From: an uncultured Clostridia bacterium
GTDB lineage: Bacteria > Bacillota > Clostridia > TANB77 > CAG-508
NCBI GenBank assembly: GCA_948560265.1
Contig: CAOXTD010000001.1
Span: forward strand, 1 to 64,000
DNA length: 64,000 nt
Reading direction: 5' to 3'
Shown here: positions 51,301 to 53,312 of the stretch, one piece after another
Position numbering within the stretch: the first letter of the stretch is position 1
Layout: every line of letters starts with the position of its first letter
Notes under the pieces: model-generated
Told to the model about the DNA's origin: nothing
The model's input: only the letters and a program-made list of their open reading frames with translations
The model's database searches: none
Translations under genes and position numbers: made by a program

Positions 51301-52659
51301 ACCTATAACATTACTTTAAGAAGAGTTAGCAATAATACAGGAATTAAACAAATACTAGTCAATGGGGAAGACGTGGATTTAACAACATTTGAACACATTG
51401 TGAAAAATGTAAATGAATCAAGTATTGTGATTATTCCAGAGGATGAAAATGCAACCGTTAAGTTAGATAGTACAGATTCTAGTACAAATGATAACACTTG
51501 GAAAGTGGCTACTTCTACAACTACTATTAGGGGAATTACAGTAACAGCACCAGATGGAACTGAAAAAGAATACACACTTACTTTAATGAAAAAGGTAACA
51601 ATTTCAGGAACTATCACAGATGAAAACATTATGGATAAACATATTGCAAAAGTCTTTGTTTACCAAACAGATGACACAAGAAAAGAAAGTACCAAAACAG
51701 ATTTGAACGGTATTGAACTAGATGAAACAAATGGAACAGTTCAAACTGATATTAGGGAAATTATTGCAGAGGTAGAAACAGAGCCAGATGGAAGTTATGA
51801 AATCGTGTTAGAACCAGGAGAGTATGATGTGGTATTCGTAAAACCAGGATATTTAACACATAGAATTACTCATATTGATATTTCTAAAGGAAAAGGTGCA
51901 GAATTAGAAACTGTAAAAATGTTAGCTGGTGATGTTGTTGAAACAGGCGAAATTGAATTAGACGACTTAGTAAGTATCAACGAACAATATGGTTTAACAG
52001 TAAGTTATGCAGATGGCGTAAATGACGCAAATGTAAAATATGACTTTAATGGTGATGGTATCGTAGATAGCAAAGATAGAAATATCTTAAAGAAAAACTA
52101 CGGTAAAAAAGCAAAAACAGTAAAATGGGTTGATCCAGACGAAGTAGCAAAACAAGAAGCGGCAAAAGCAGCAAGAAAAGCTACAGCAAATGTAAGCAGT
52201 GAGACTAGGGGAACTTCTGCTTATGAAGGACAATTCGTATTACCACTAAATAGCAAATACACCATTACATCAAACTATGGGGACAGATTTGGACCTATTA
52301 CACAAGATAATGAAAAACACACAGGAATTGATATTGCAGGAGAACATCATGCAGAGGTATTAAGTGTTGCTGATGGGGAAGTAACATGGGCAGGCGTACA
52401 AAATGGTTATGGTAACTGTATTGAAGTGAAACATATTGTTAATGGGGAAACAATATACAGCTTCTATGCACACTTATCAGAAATCAAAGTACAAGTCGGA
52501 GATAAAGTAGTACAAGGCCAAGTAATTGCTTTAGAAGGTGGAGATCCAAACACTGACCCTAATCCGGGGGACAGCACAGGACACCACTTACACTTCGAGA
52601 TGAGAACCAACTCTGGTTATGGAAATGATGTAGACCCAAGCAAGTATATTAATTTCTAA
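21328..52659 (+). CDS. Giant exported protein: 17 RCC1 propeller-Ig units, 23 cadherin-like repeats, dockerin-like, M23 peptidase
   Basis: ATG at 21328 is preferred over GTG 21313 because GAGGGA (21315-21320) lies 7-8 bases upstream. About 10,443 residues. A signal peptide (KKLRKRRNKK then a hydrophobic stretch ending VLATQL) is followed by 17 blocks, each of seven RCC1 repeats (xxIxAGxxHTLALKxDGTVWAWGxNxxGQLG) plus one Big_2-type domain (residues about 70-7907). Next are 23 cadherin-like sandwiches (about 7912-10090, 'LexVkVNGxxa ... YTLxIxKxSxDn'), a carboxypeptidase-regulatory-like domain, a dockerin-like segment with one intact loop (DFNGDGIVDSKD), and an M23 domain with HTGID (His10331, Asp10335), YAHL and HLH (10420/10422). 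No membrane or sortase anchor is present. It is probably an adhesin or scaffold tied to peptidoglycan. Confidence 0.85.
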   Translation: MKLSKKLRKRRNKKLLTLLVGAVATTSVVLATQLTDFKTLTENLSKLGMQRENNAYQLLSDSQDTTAHLPTLTDEAKENIGVAAGNNFTAVLKADGTVWTWGNNNCGQLGNGEILNAATYELTQVIGVGGEGHLENIKQIAVGTNEVYALTKDGKVIAWGRNNYAQLGRGATGNSGTPEYVLTQVDITDEEGNKTTQDVPLENIKQITAGERHALAIDNNGNVWAWGLNHVGQLGLNVISTTSSNPNYKKAYAVKMQKEVEVTDEEGNITTKTVNLDNVKQVSAGNDFSVILTNDGKVYCTGIGTSGQIGNNAAVNVMIPTQVQGLEDVEKIDAGGSHTLALKNDGTVWAWGLNRYGQLGINTASTSSSNASYKRIYPVQVLKAAGTPLEDITEISANLETSYAITKTGEAFGWGLNTSGQIGDGTAANKLIATQTKKPAGEYITGTKMLSTGQNTNAHYIIDEKGDIYGSGLSTSYQMLSDRVTATNVATRLDESYFKLSNNQSYLEVGNTLNLQVGYYNGLNLLNRKVVPGNVTFRSSNEDIATVSANGTITAKAKGYVTIIAEDTTNGYTTQSMINIVAKGATALPQVASGTLATVYLKEDGTVWTSGDGANGMLGNGYTKIINKPVQVKIGTNEYLTDVRKVEIGTEHVIALRKDGTVWTWGLGTSGQLGDGANATRYYATQVVDETGEDYLQNIIDVAAGIDYCLALKQDGTVVGWGVGTNHSLGVNNTANRAIPIKMHDSYNIIQVQGGSDTSTVLKADGTVQAVGLGTSGQLGDNTAATKGELVYAINETLDGKLTGVVRIVTGSHHTIALKEDKTARIWGYNNYGQIGMNNTTNYKHAIPLKNVGNTDIMQNIKDIATGPSATYVLDTQGNVYAVGLNTTGQLSIGNATTVKIFTQAKDENGEPLTGVATISSSKNTTFGFAFTDGSIGVTGLGTSGQHGNWTLASSNKMTRIQGAILDTGNIYETYVNDTIKLNINIKPAFNLNVDSEKTLQIGELTYQSLDEEIATVSTDGTVIGMKEGTTGIVITDTTNELETTAYVTVGKRDFSDIHKIVAGTSHTVLLKQDGTVWAWGGNNVGQLGNGEIFAKQATQATQVLNPEGTGYLTDIVDIAAGNNFTVALKRNGTVVAWGENTYGQLGNTNGTAERPIYVVDMYANQLTGVVDISAARDHAAAVKADGTVWAWGRNDYGQIGNNSTLATCAYAVQVLDATGTDYLKDIKQVSVGQAFVAALAKDGTVWSWGAGTLGQLGNGAKTTKKLPVQATGVTDVKKIVAGNAGVAVLKADGTVWCWGINRYGTLGYGTLSTSSSNANYLKTTQIQVKIDANTYLENVVDIGGTMESRFALTQDGIVYGWGLNTTGELGDSTTTNKAYATKNLRRYKDEVEKTVVKLNESSSGYTNYMIKEDGSILANGKVVNGQILDGGLYSDARTCVEDVLASYMEFANRIEYVKQGTTKKLEVRGVENLNVFAKAPELGNITWKSMNENVVSIDQNGNITAKELGQATIIAKDDKHGYRAQATIYVTANKAEAITAPMVVQGTGFTVALKADGTVWTTGLNNNGALGDGTTTNRENLEPVKIDENTNLTNVVRIAAGNSHVLAVTKDGYVYAWGLNGNGQLGINSTAKQTYAQKVLDETGENYLQNIIDVAAGGLHSIAIDNQGNVYTWGKGGNYQLGNYATANKLIPVRVWDTYNVVKAAGGAEYTVLLRGDGTAQGTGLNTNGWLAMGDATTRYTPLEMGSNAEGAIQREIYDITAGANHTIFLKEDGKVYTVGLNTSGQLATGNATASNVLVVAQTKNEKGELVDLENIASISCGGATSFAVSKNGEVYSTGLNTSGQLGLGNKTSPINTFTKVLDYQGENTLQNVTTIGKGAGNTINSSYITKDGTLYTAGDNTNGQLGNGTYIASQLPVIVGNAELKVANTQMKLTVNGEEQIALSLELGFNVYDNTKEVGTNLTYEATNPEVVTVSNTGKVTGKRLGTTRIKITDKTNDLEKYVPVTVLHSYGYTESKVSSGINFSVALKEDGSVWAWGVGTSGRLGNGATTNQINEVPVLAPNGKDQLTGVKDIAVGYDSAMALLEDGTMVAWGNNGSYNLGDGTNTDRSIPVYVVDANGDKIQNITKIAKGNDFSLALTKDGEVYAWGWNAYGQLGNGGTSTTVVPAKVKDQTGKGTLKGIIDVQCGMRWSMALGEDGTVWTWGYNVDGELGNGTTDQVNVPKISKLSNIDKLATSAYAAMAIDKDGQLWSWGWNGYGQLADGTTTSRPTPIKPKLDANTIVTDVIDVGTAGGTHYILDSNYKVYAVGQNGQGQIGDNTTTNRSYFTQVKAKYGETLTDKFVKISSSVARPDSNTDTSTAYLTREDGSIFGLGKNSSYQLFGKNTDVIKCAKPMQTSYLEITQRINRIKIGENTKLVLNMEQNFNIYSKTPVTGNITWTSSNESIVAVDKDGNVTGLKEGQATITAKDDKYGYIATAIVYVTRNTANTITIPQVSQGQKFTIVLKADGTVWASGQNNVGQCGIDSTVANIGKLTPVKTDKGANLNNIVKIVSGLEYTLALTKDGKVYGWGLNSNGQLGINSKTNQFTATYMLDEEGENPVTDVIDIAAGDCFSTILKSNGELYTVGNGTYSQLGNGTTTTTMVLGKMEEMQNVVQVVNGGYHTIMLRGDQTVWTVGRNRYGEMGINSIKDSSTATAQGIGIARQVINQDLNGVLKNITQVTAGGYHSAALSNTKEVYSWGYGADGQLGTGKASNFYYPQPVLSYKPTAEADEQITGITQIGSSERSIFFLTENNEVYATGENSNYQLSQDNTTDLLKPSGLYDYTGEKYIDQIANVPTAAKNIYNTAVIKQDGTVWVSGLGANGQVGNEEFQTAKLYTRMGIAKLQVSDKIVTIPQGGTHTLNVSVNQGFNVYEGQTDKANKLQFTSSNTSIATVSENGVITAVKQGEVRITIYDPEHDWTTSSIVKVTRDAQDKVKAEVSTGNAGIILKTDGSVWSTGGNTYGERGVGDKAKHLQETPVLDPNGKDHLTDVISISAGQYFNAAVKRDGRVVTWGLNNYGQLGNKTNVNSEIPVYVLDANGNPLTGIIQVSCGFEFTIALKEDGTVWTWGYNYYGQLGDNTASNRNYAVQVKDRSGLGYLQGICQVATNRNTTFALTDTGEVYSWGYNYDGQLGDGTRNTGSSAGGRRKILPVKALINDVARIVGGMHSTIALKNDGTIWTWGLNRYGTLGYGASSTSDNSNYAKATPMQVKIDSATFLTNVVEIGTAHEADYAITKDGKAYSWGYNNVGQLGVNNTTNYSYAQLVKRMYGELLTDKVVTLNKGVSASTCYMIREDGTILGVGHNATTQRMLSNRNVNFTTVQELRPDFMEVNQRISYVKQGETLKLDVHIAQNLNAFAGHIQLGNLSYASSNPEIAEVSNDGTVTAVGLGETTITIKDLDHGYQAQAVVYVIQNNEKAITMPDISQGDTFSVFLKADGTVWTVGLNSNGQCGDGTTINRSKPVRVKINSKEYLSNIVKISAGVDHVMALSKTGEVYTWGFNDVGQLGNGSTTRGVFASKMLDSNGQNPISNVIDINSGYKFSLMLFNDGTVWGVGRNVYGELGILNNANKSLPVQMDGIANAIRVQASSSGASIQIANGTVWTTGYNYYGTLGQNGTNTGSSAAAQGRNIPNPVINNARDAVLRNVVKLSGGLHQNIVLQEDNTVWAWGYNNVGQYGTGNTTSFAYPVRVKTMGVDPIDKVVNIGTSGYNTLLQTVDAQNKKHTWISGYNNNGQLGNNTTTNATSFIPLNNKDNTGEAENIDILPDDARGYQTSGVIDTNGTVWTVGLNNYGQLGDDTVYNRKNIVQVGEIALKVEDIIFTMNPNDTKQIKAYIEDSFNVYIKENQVGTLKFESLDTAIAEVSDTGVVTAKGIGDTLIRVIDTTRDIQSAVYVKVIKKQEDMQYEPMVDGGSNHSVALKGDGTVWAWGYNKYGQLGNNTTVTTEMPTQVLGKDANGFLTDIQMIASGTNHVLALKNDGTVWAWGYNNYGQLGDNTQITRYTPVQVLSEDANSPLQDIIYIAAGTNYSVAVNKKGEVWTWGQNDYGQLGDGTKTAKYTPVRVKANLSGIIKVACGIRHTVALKADGSVYTWGDNANGQLSDNTNSQRIIPVKVLETVDTYLSDAISISASSYSTHILKSNGTVISSGLGTSGQLGNNGKVNTKLPVTAVGVGGTDTLTQIRNIKSGANTTYALRKDGTVVAWGIGTSGELGNETFANSLFPVEVVNHTQDGIMSNILYIGAGANHGLAVEDTGYVEVWGLNNQKQVGDITIAKTAHPLYIGSKVVAVPSKVTMEMGDTQALKVSMQSFNLFRAEEDLNRNVTYQSLNETVATVSADGVITAKAMGVTTIVVKDGLSNKVTTVEVSVLENGAIATPKVVSGINHTVALKADGTVWTWGYNHHGQLGDGTTKSSYIPQKIGLTDVIDVAAGDHFSMALKKDGTIWVWGVNDRGQLAQGNTVESLTPVPVKGVNGDPLPKAKKITACRFQWLAILETGEVVGCGSNTGSILGDGTSTDKHLPVYMLDHTGSAHVKEVKDIGIGQCESFIVKEDGTIWSVGHNCAGGMGVGNTSAYSKIRQVQDTTGTGVLTNIIQVSCGGWYNLALDANGNVWAMGRNKEGELGINNTTNQTRPQKVLGVNGTGYLENIVRIEAGYYSSFAIDKAGNVYGWGYNNNGQLGINNTTTQKVPKQVLAGATGGNLDDVMFVSSNGYHTTFVKYDGTVWTTGYNGNGELGNDSTVKRLTVECISNPRLEVDQKYLLFGPNIGETKKVNVKVNSGFNLLTDTVPAGANTYKSLNTSIAQVDQNGNVTSTGSGTTYIKITNDTLGLATTVKVVVPYRDGMIVPKIVGGANHYVALKSDGTVWTWGYNGYGQLGIGNTEKQLEPVKTNMTDVIDIAAGTNYTAVLKRDGTVWVTGQNNYGQLGQNDTANTTNFVQVKSENGLSHLEGIVAITAVNYHMAALKSDGTVVAWGYNAYGQLGNNTTTTAKLPTRVRRVSSIMDIAAGGNFLILLDADGSVWATGHSNYGQLGQNNTTASRIPIKMLNPAGSGEMTGIIKIGAGSNHTVLLGENGKVYSVGYNGYGQLAIGNTTQKNLLVEAKEVGGAVITNAADIVAKNHTTTILRKDGSVYTAGYNGYGQAGNGTTVANKYFTKMLGEYGEGDFTNVLLGAQTNNTTAVANNIGSVYTAGYNAYGQLGDKTTKSATYLVGISHTSLEVKEPIMTIQQIGSQKQIECKLNLGFNILYNNLETENYTYKVLNKDIASVDQNGVVTALKYGSTSIEITNQETGNKATVILNVVRDGDIANPKVASGVDYNVALKSDGTVWTWGYNNYGELGLGDNTRRLEPTKVNITGVIDIAVGNHHTLLLKQDGTVWAMGLNNYGQIGNNTTTNAMLPVQVQGLENIIRIEAGANHSIALKSDGRAYGWGYNAYGQLGDNTTTRRSLPVEVRRINNLKAISAGNHSTAALDTDGNVWVWGLNTSGQLGLGTKTNVILPTKLTSVSKIAQVEMGINYGMVVTENGEVYSFGVNDVGQLGIGNKTNQTTPKQVLQQDKTPLTNVEYVAAGTKHVFAKTKNGLAYGWGLDTSSQLGDDQTTNKLNAVPITYAGGADEITEVLEIDAGNAHSILVREDGTVWTVGKNNYGQLGDETTVNKKSWVCISDIRIKVKETSITISSVGGKYNLNPVLGVGFNLLYNDGADGDFAYASKDTATADVSEKGVITGIKRGKTKIGITETNTEKTIYVDVYVLDEKDVAFPQIVTGESTTIALKADGTVWTWGQNDKGQLGLGDNKNRIAPTKVEIDNVVKIATSGNHTLALKKDGTVWAWGQGTAGQLGTGLLQNSNVPVQVRDETGVNVLQNIKEIATANQLSMVVTKEGKVYAWGLGTSGQIGNGAKSNQTMPTKTLGLSNITKIAGGNLSCYAITDEGEAYAWGYNNRGQLGDGTNTVRTQPVKIPNLTGMIEISAASTDQVIALKDDGTVWGWGYKTLGALTDVGGSTPKQIAGKTNRMKDIASISAGYYAGLAITDEGKVLGWGTNGFGGLGNGTTTNTAIPTNVMENSTKELDQIFVIAMGKNYSVYAKEDGSVWATGTNEFGQLGNTSTVTIHTPENISQDYISTDKLELVFQELNVEQPINATYNLGFNLYNNTSDVKLTYTSDDDTIAAVGENGMVTSRNVGKTYITIRAGELARRVEVNVLQPQEIAAMDAQGGLRHTLALKTNGTLWAFGDNSYGQLGLGTVESTTYHKPQEVRLPENVKITKIAVGNNHNLALDTNGNVYGFGLNANGQLGNNANANSGELVKAEGLTNIVKIAAYKNISMALNKDGELFVWGEGYSKQPEKIEFHTKIIDMTGRIILSEQGSVWNMKNLNEKTPMLTNIVEIASGDSHHLALKADGTVYGFGANSYGQLGQGNTTNADKPVAIANLPKAESVKANLYTSYVLTTTGEVYSFGRNTKSSLGQNSKETYRATPTKIDSSKVQRISAGQNFGIYVDDEGFVYSWGNNDYGQLAQEAKEIITPSVIGTVKVQTDKDYITIQEGETKGISATLNNTFNLRKDVIASDGFTFESMNTGIATTQDIRVTGMKEGITPIVISHPASEQKSAIYVEVVRPNAKSVIDLKAGTDFNLSLKADGSIWSWGSGAYGKLGVGSLENYNEPQQIPTTTRTRQIAVGLEHIVVLSENAKAYTAGKNGNGQCGNGTSVNSKELVEVLNENGKPLENLVMIAAYGNTTYLLDHDGIVYACGAGYNKVATKVANLPKMAQISGHYGITMDKKVVDLSTGNPVEKLQNIIKIAQGDNHTLFLSQDKTVYSLGTNTNGQGGIGTKTNIMTPTQVKNNVGTGILTTVVDIAAGKNFSMAVLEDGTVYTWGSNENNKLGTDQTNDQILPRRNTNIQNAIKVSAGTNHAAFVANDGRVYAWGNGENGSLGNGVDANSILPVLVGSEEVVADNHHVTLHIDEETTLNANIKSFNLINDLKSEGLTYKSNNAEIVLVDNNGKVTGLKEGKASVTVTQNGTDHQAIIQVTVLRKNAEVNPLVKTTNSSNVILKSDGTVWTYGANDNGELGNGNNTASDNLNKVVFNPEVKIEEIAVGENHTLALDENGEVWAWGSNSYYQLGTSEIANSNRPIKLELGSKVIKIVAGYNSSYAITEDNNLIAWGLNLDGQLGLGNNDNRLLPTKVRTLKNVLDVTAGKSHTVVVTTDGTVYTTGNNSFGSLTGDDYKRNTFKPATNLSNIVYISAGEYHNIALSTKNEVYVWGYNVYGQLGTGNTSNLSTPVKVDIANAKQVSSGKSHSSILTKDGKLYSTGLNSLGQLGTTSKDNQVTFTLVDTIDNVYGIDTGNTYDMAIKNDGTVWAWGDYYHGTTAIRTKSNSRVPTQIGIQNFYLVENDIAVNKDTSKQLQVNPQFEFNVFENNTLENNFSYTSLNEEVATVDENGNVTGKKVGTTWVKVAENTSKAEQIAIIRVVEPGNKVAPKVAGGSDYAVVLKADGSVWSFGYNSNGQLGDSSFVASKVPKEINILKSYTDITAGDNFTLILKNDGTVWGVGDNQYGQLGLGDRASRQTPTVIPNLENVVKIAAGSKHSIALTKYGEVYTWGANTNGKLGTGDTQTKDVPVKIEIPGANIIDVAAGEGYIVLVDSNGSIYVSGKLGNIDSKVPVSVNGITNATKVAAGKDLIVLTKQGNVVKVGEQTTTLYDKKDAVDIAAKGTNYLVLNNSGKLFDGNTSSNGEIGDVLTIGSGMNNTYYIANSGLVYAVGPNQYGSLGNDTTDSSDVYTLVGKRSFTVSPNNVLMSTNDSKDLSLTSERYNVLKQDNRTIDDFDWVSNDTDIVTVEGPAKIKAAAEGETTITVTQKDTGAKVEIVVVVEPLEAQRLEKLAVNEVDAQVSGSMKYEVTIESNEDTGSLVISTKDKTDKISIDGGTTWFENGSLTQVVSLPTPVTQIPIKVQTTNGTVFDYTLDVIKQSTITALESLTVNGTEATATGGTNYSIVVEDADLATVKAVTTHEKAKVGIDSNEVAIHEATQDLSLVDTLIRTVPIKVIAESGKEVNYVLTIYKKSAVTELESVTVDGKEATKNNHLNYSMVVEKETTSVDIKAIAIYDLANVNINNLGAEVKQTTRTITLTGDVTTVKIKVGVGEEEKEYTLTITKKIDGSDLADLFVNGEKATKISDNQYEAVVASNSQTAEVLAIAAVNTSNVQIGANSQEVGKSQVTVATLENANIYTITITDAEDVSKTATYTLTIKKPSTDNSLKYIRISNNEISIDATRENGTDIYRAKINEKYENLTITAVANYELAEVAIEANSYQVKQDTLAYTFNTENATLQIKVKPQDGQEKTYTLILEKQSSDVTLEYVKVNGADAVKSEEKADTYEITLTQKAENVSVEAKTTDKAAEVALNNIVYELQTITKQIAMDAKEITIKINVKAEDGTTKTYDLIIHSVPDNTKLTEVSVNGVKATLQPYSNKYVVRVPSNLSTYAVTAKAEDSLATVKIDNFDAILAQSTQNIAKADPVPTKVAIEVTAQDKESKETYELEIYPRAQDTVLAYLKVDESLVELSQDGQYHVKVAGSTQNVTIEAKTGDENATVGVDAAGTANIVTTVGTLTGDVTVFDIIVTAEDGNTKTYKLNVEKLSSDTSLVGIYVDGIEVNPVDGKYVAKIGNNSTAIVKAIATNPEAKVSVDGNTDALKENQNTIDVNEEEKTIEITVTAEDGTKKIYPLTLQRNSTDNTLLSISGKDVSQDNVVQTSENTYQMIVSNELTTLELTAVTSSKVAEVKIENNNYEVNTQTKEVALPNDTNTVVITVKAESGEEKTYTLTIIKKYILTLDQITVDGIVAEKQEDGTYIAWVDPTNTQSQVVVTPTSSKVQVKVGETIDNIGTTTYTVTTTEDETISKIIVKSPIEEDQVEYTLKIMKKSQDTTLEYVKVDSQVGTEEEDGSYTVKVPVQDDSYKMEVKASNQYAQVKIEDNAFALGTDSYTLDLTGVNGKTVTVTVKAQDGTEKVYTVNVQKVSSDNTLQTVKVNNVEITEQDGIYRAFIKEDVTNANLYVETTHSGATIKLGEDDEKVHTVTKDITMDQSEKTIAMKVTAEDGSVKQYTIIIAKESSDIEIQSVKVDNKGAIVVDEETYYITATPGATEAQVEVIAANQYAFVQINGSEKQVGQNTVTVPLPASTKVVAVPIVITAQNGKNSKTYTLNIEQVSNNTNITKVTVNGKEVATYDEETKTYTHIVDYSVDEAVVTAETENAEATVRIEAGAFSKHIATETVSTAGEINDITITVVAEDGTTENRKLVIKKLSQDASILKLFVNEVDIVANADGSYTAEVLESLSKATVRVKTTNKDAQIWLDGEALENKGEGTKEYSIAGTRKITVPIKIIAEDGVTTNETTLTINIVSDNKNLEYVKVNGAVVTEYDEETNTYKAFIPATSTSAAIEAKAISPYATLNIDGNAGTQVITYTATTEEDITYVYVDVIAEDDSVKTYTIAMQKQSTDNTLKDLYKDGTQVEPQEDENYIIDVPEETKEVSLKAIANNEFATVAIGNETAEVKETTKTVTLGAGKTTVVNITVTAQDQSQRVYTVTINKVSANNHVEYVKVNSNIVTDYDSETKTYEAFIPVGSTSAALEIQTENAYATVEVLDTSVVHNIKVTQTIEEEETLIPVIVTSETGVDETYYIKLTRISTDNTIKEIYVNGTLITKDEDGNYIAEVAENSVDALVKVVANNKYANVQIANGEAKVEVSEETVTLSTDKITNVSITVTSQSGAVANETLVIKKVSDDTGINTVLVNNIECKNYDEKTKTYTAYIGADIEESEVAVMANSQGAQVTIEDVTGTGNASKTVATTAQTTKLAVTITSETGKTAKYTINIVKESADATVELVKVNDKEVQAPYDVTIKKLDTKAKIYVKATNGNATVKIGDEVAEKGSSEVTLTIPLEQDVIVVPVVVTAQNGIAKETYNITLRRVSNNTGIKQILVNGEDVDLTTFEHIVKNVNESSIVIIPEDENATVKLDSTDSSTNDNTWKVATSTTTIRGITVTAPDGTEKEYTLTLMKKVTISGTITDENIMDKHIAKVFVYQTDDTRKESTKTDLNGIELDETNGTVQTDIREIIAEVETEPDGSYEIVLEPGEYDVVFVKPGYLTHRITHIDISKGKGAELETVKMLAGDVVETGEIELDDLVSINEQYGLTVSYADGVNDANVKYDFNGDGIVDSKDRNILKKNYGKKAKTVKWVDPDEVAKQEAAKAARKATANVSSETRGTSAYEGQFVLPLNSKYTITSNYGDRFGPITQDNEKHTGIDIAGEHHAEVLSVADGEVTWAGVQNGYGNCIEVKHIVNGETIYSFYAHLSEIKVQVGDKVVQGQVIALEGGDPNTDPNPGDSTGHHLHFEMRTNSGYGNDVDPSKYINF
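21550..33160 (+). repeat. Four dimeric super-repeats (two propeller-Ig units each, about 2.9 kb)
   Basis: Units 1-8 of the giant protein pair up as (1,2), (3,4), (5,6), (7,8), beginning near 21550, 24492, 27370 and 30256. Units 1, 3 and 7 carry a distinctive insertion in blade 5 ('STSSSNxxY' after GxNRYG), and units 1, 3, 5 and 7 share an unusual seventh blade. Even units share a third blade introduced by 'LDETGENYLQNIIDVAAG'-like text. Unit length is therefore about 960 residues, not 480. Confidence 0.7.
33170..45050 (+). repeat. Nine single propeller-Ig repeat units (about 1.2-1.4 kb each)
   Basis: From about 33170 the array continues as nine monomeric units starting near 33170, 34564, 35968, 37362, 38711, 40063, 41290, 42541 and 43861. 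Each has seven RCC1 blades and one Big_2-type domain with a recurring 'FNxxxx' motif and 'ATVxxNGxVTxxxxGxTxIxI'. They lack the insertions that define the upstream pairs. Confidence 0.7.
45061..51598 (+). repeat. 23 cadherin-like beta-sandwich repeats
   Basis: Each repeat is about 95 residues, opens with a pattern such as LEYVKVNG or LESVTVDG, has an internal 'ATVxID' strand, and closes with an 'EDGTxKxYTLxIxKxSSDN' strand that leads straight into the next. This matches the cadherin-like beta-sandwich family (PF12733). One such domain also occurs in the protein at 11370-12845. Confidence 0.75.
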
Positions 52660-52660
52660 C

Positions 52661-52777
52661 ATGTCGCAGTGGGGACGTTAAGTCAGCTGTGTGAAGCGAA
52701 GCGAACTACAGATGATTTATGCGATTGAGCATAGCGAAATGTATAGTTAGTGCAATATCTGTCCCCCAATACGACAT
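52661..52777. repeat. Long imperfect palindrome directly after the giant gene
   Basis: ATGTCG (52661-52666) pairs with CGACAT (52772-52777), and GGGGAC (52671-52676) with GTCCCC (52761-52766). Between them smaller hairpins can form, e.g. TATGC/GCATA around 52720-52735. It begins two bases after the stop codon, so it belongs to the 3' end of the transcript or is an inserted hairpin element. Confidence 0.5.
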
Positions 52778-52784
52778 TTTTGCA

Positions 52785-52812
52785 AAAAAGACGAGTGACG
52801 ACTCGTCTTTTT
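52785..52812. terminator. Strong terminator of the giant gene
   Basis: AAAAAGACGAGT (52785-52796) and ACTCGTCTTTTT (52801-52812) form a 12-bp perfect stem with a 4-base loop and flanking A and T runs; it can act in both directions. Confidence 0.85.
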
Positions 52813-52849
52813 GTTGCAAAGAATATATAAAAAGCTAGCACTCTTCTAA

Positions 52850-52905
52850 TGAAGTGCACCCAAAATGTTGGACAAAAATCTAACATTTGGAGGTGTATTT
52901 TTAAT
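52850..52905. mobile_element. Possible solo end of an IS3-type insertion sequence
   Basis: TGAAGTGCACCC at 52850-52861, followed by AAAATGTTGGACA, resembles the terminal repeats of IS3-family elements from Firmicutes. No transposase frame and no opposite end were found nearby, so at most a remnant. The following 350 bases (to 53225) contain no supported gene; an ORF at 52849-53061 starts inside the supposed end and has no ribosome site. Confidence 0.3.
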
Positions 52906-53225
52906 ATTTTTGTTCAAATTATTTGGACATCTTATTTATCCATTGTTAAAACATATTTAGGAGAATTATCTTCTATATGTTTAAATGCTCCAAATTTTCT
53001 TTTGTCAACAATTTTGTCCACTATAGTAAACAAAATTATAAATTATGACTTTTTTGTTTAGTTAATTGTTTGGCTACAGATTTTTTCGTAATAATTATAT
53101 GGATTTAAAAGTTTACAACTTTGCTATCGCTTAAGTTGCATACTATATCTATAACTCACTTTCATTCAATGTCTATAGTAACAACATTCATGGGGAAATT
53201 TACTAAGAATATGAAGATTTAATAA

Positions 53226-53312
53226 AGGTTTTACGTGAATATTTTATAAAACCCTTGCGTAAAAATGTGAGCATATGCTATAATGATTATAGCTTAAGTA
53301 AATAGCAAAATA
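53226..53312 (+). repeat. Direct repeat, copy 1 (antitoxin-promoter module)
   Basis: This stretch and 53431-53520 are near-identical (shared ACGTGAAT/ACATGAAT ... CTTGCGT/CTTGCAT ... TATGCTATAAT ... ATTATAGCTTAAG). Each contains a sigma-A promoter; here TTGCGT 53255-53260 and TATAAT 53279-53284 are 18 bases apart. A decayed toxin module follows. Confidence 0.6.

Noticed and set aside
21816..51629. Dozens of 60-195-codon frames on the opposite strand of the giant gene
   Set aside because: They are mirror images of the repeated coding pattern (similar Pro/Ser/Cys-rich text at each repeat), so they are shadows of the real frame.
52849..53061. 70-codon plus-strand frame
   Set aside because: It starts inside the possible IS end, lacks a ribosome site and has no family features.
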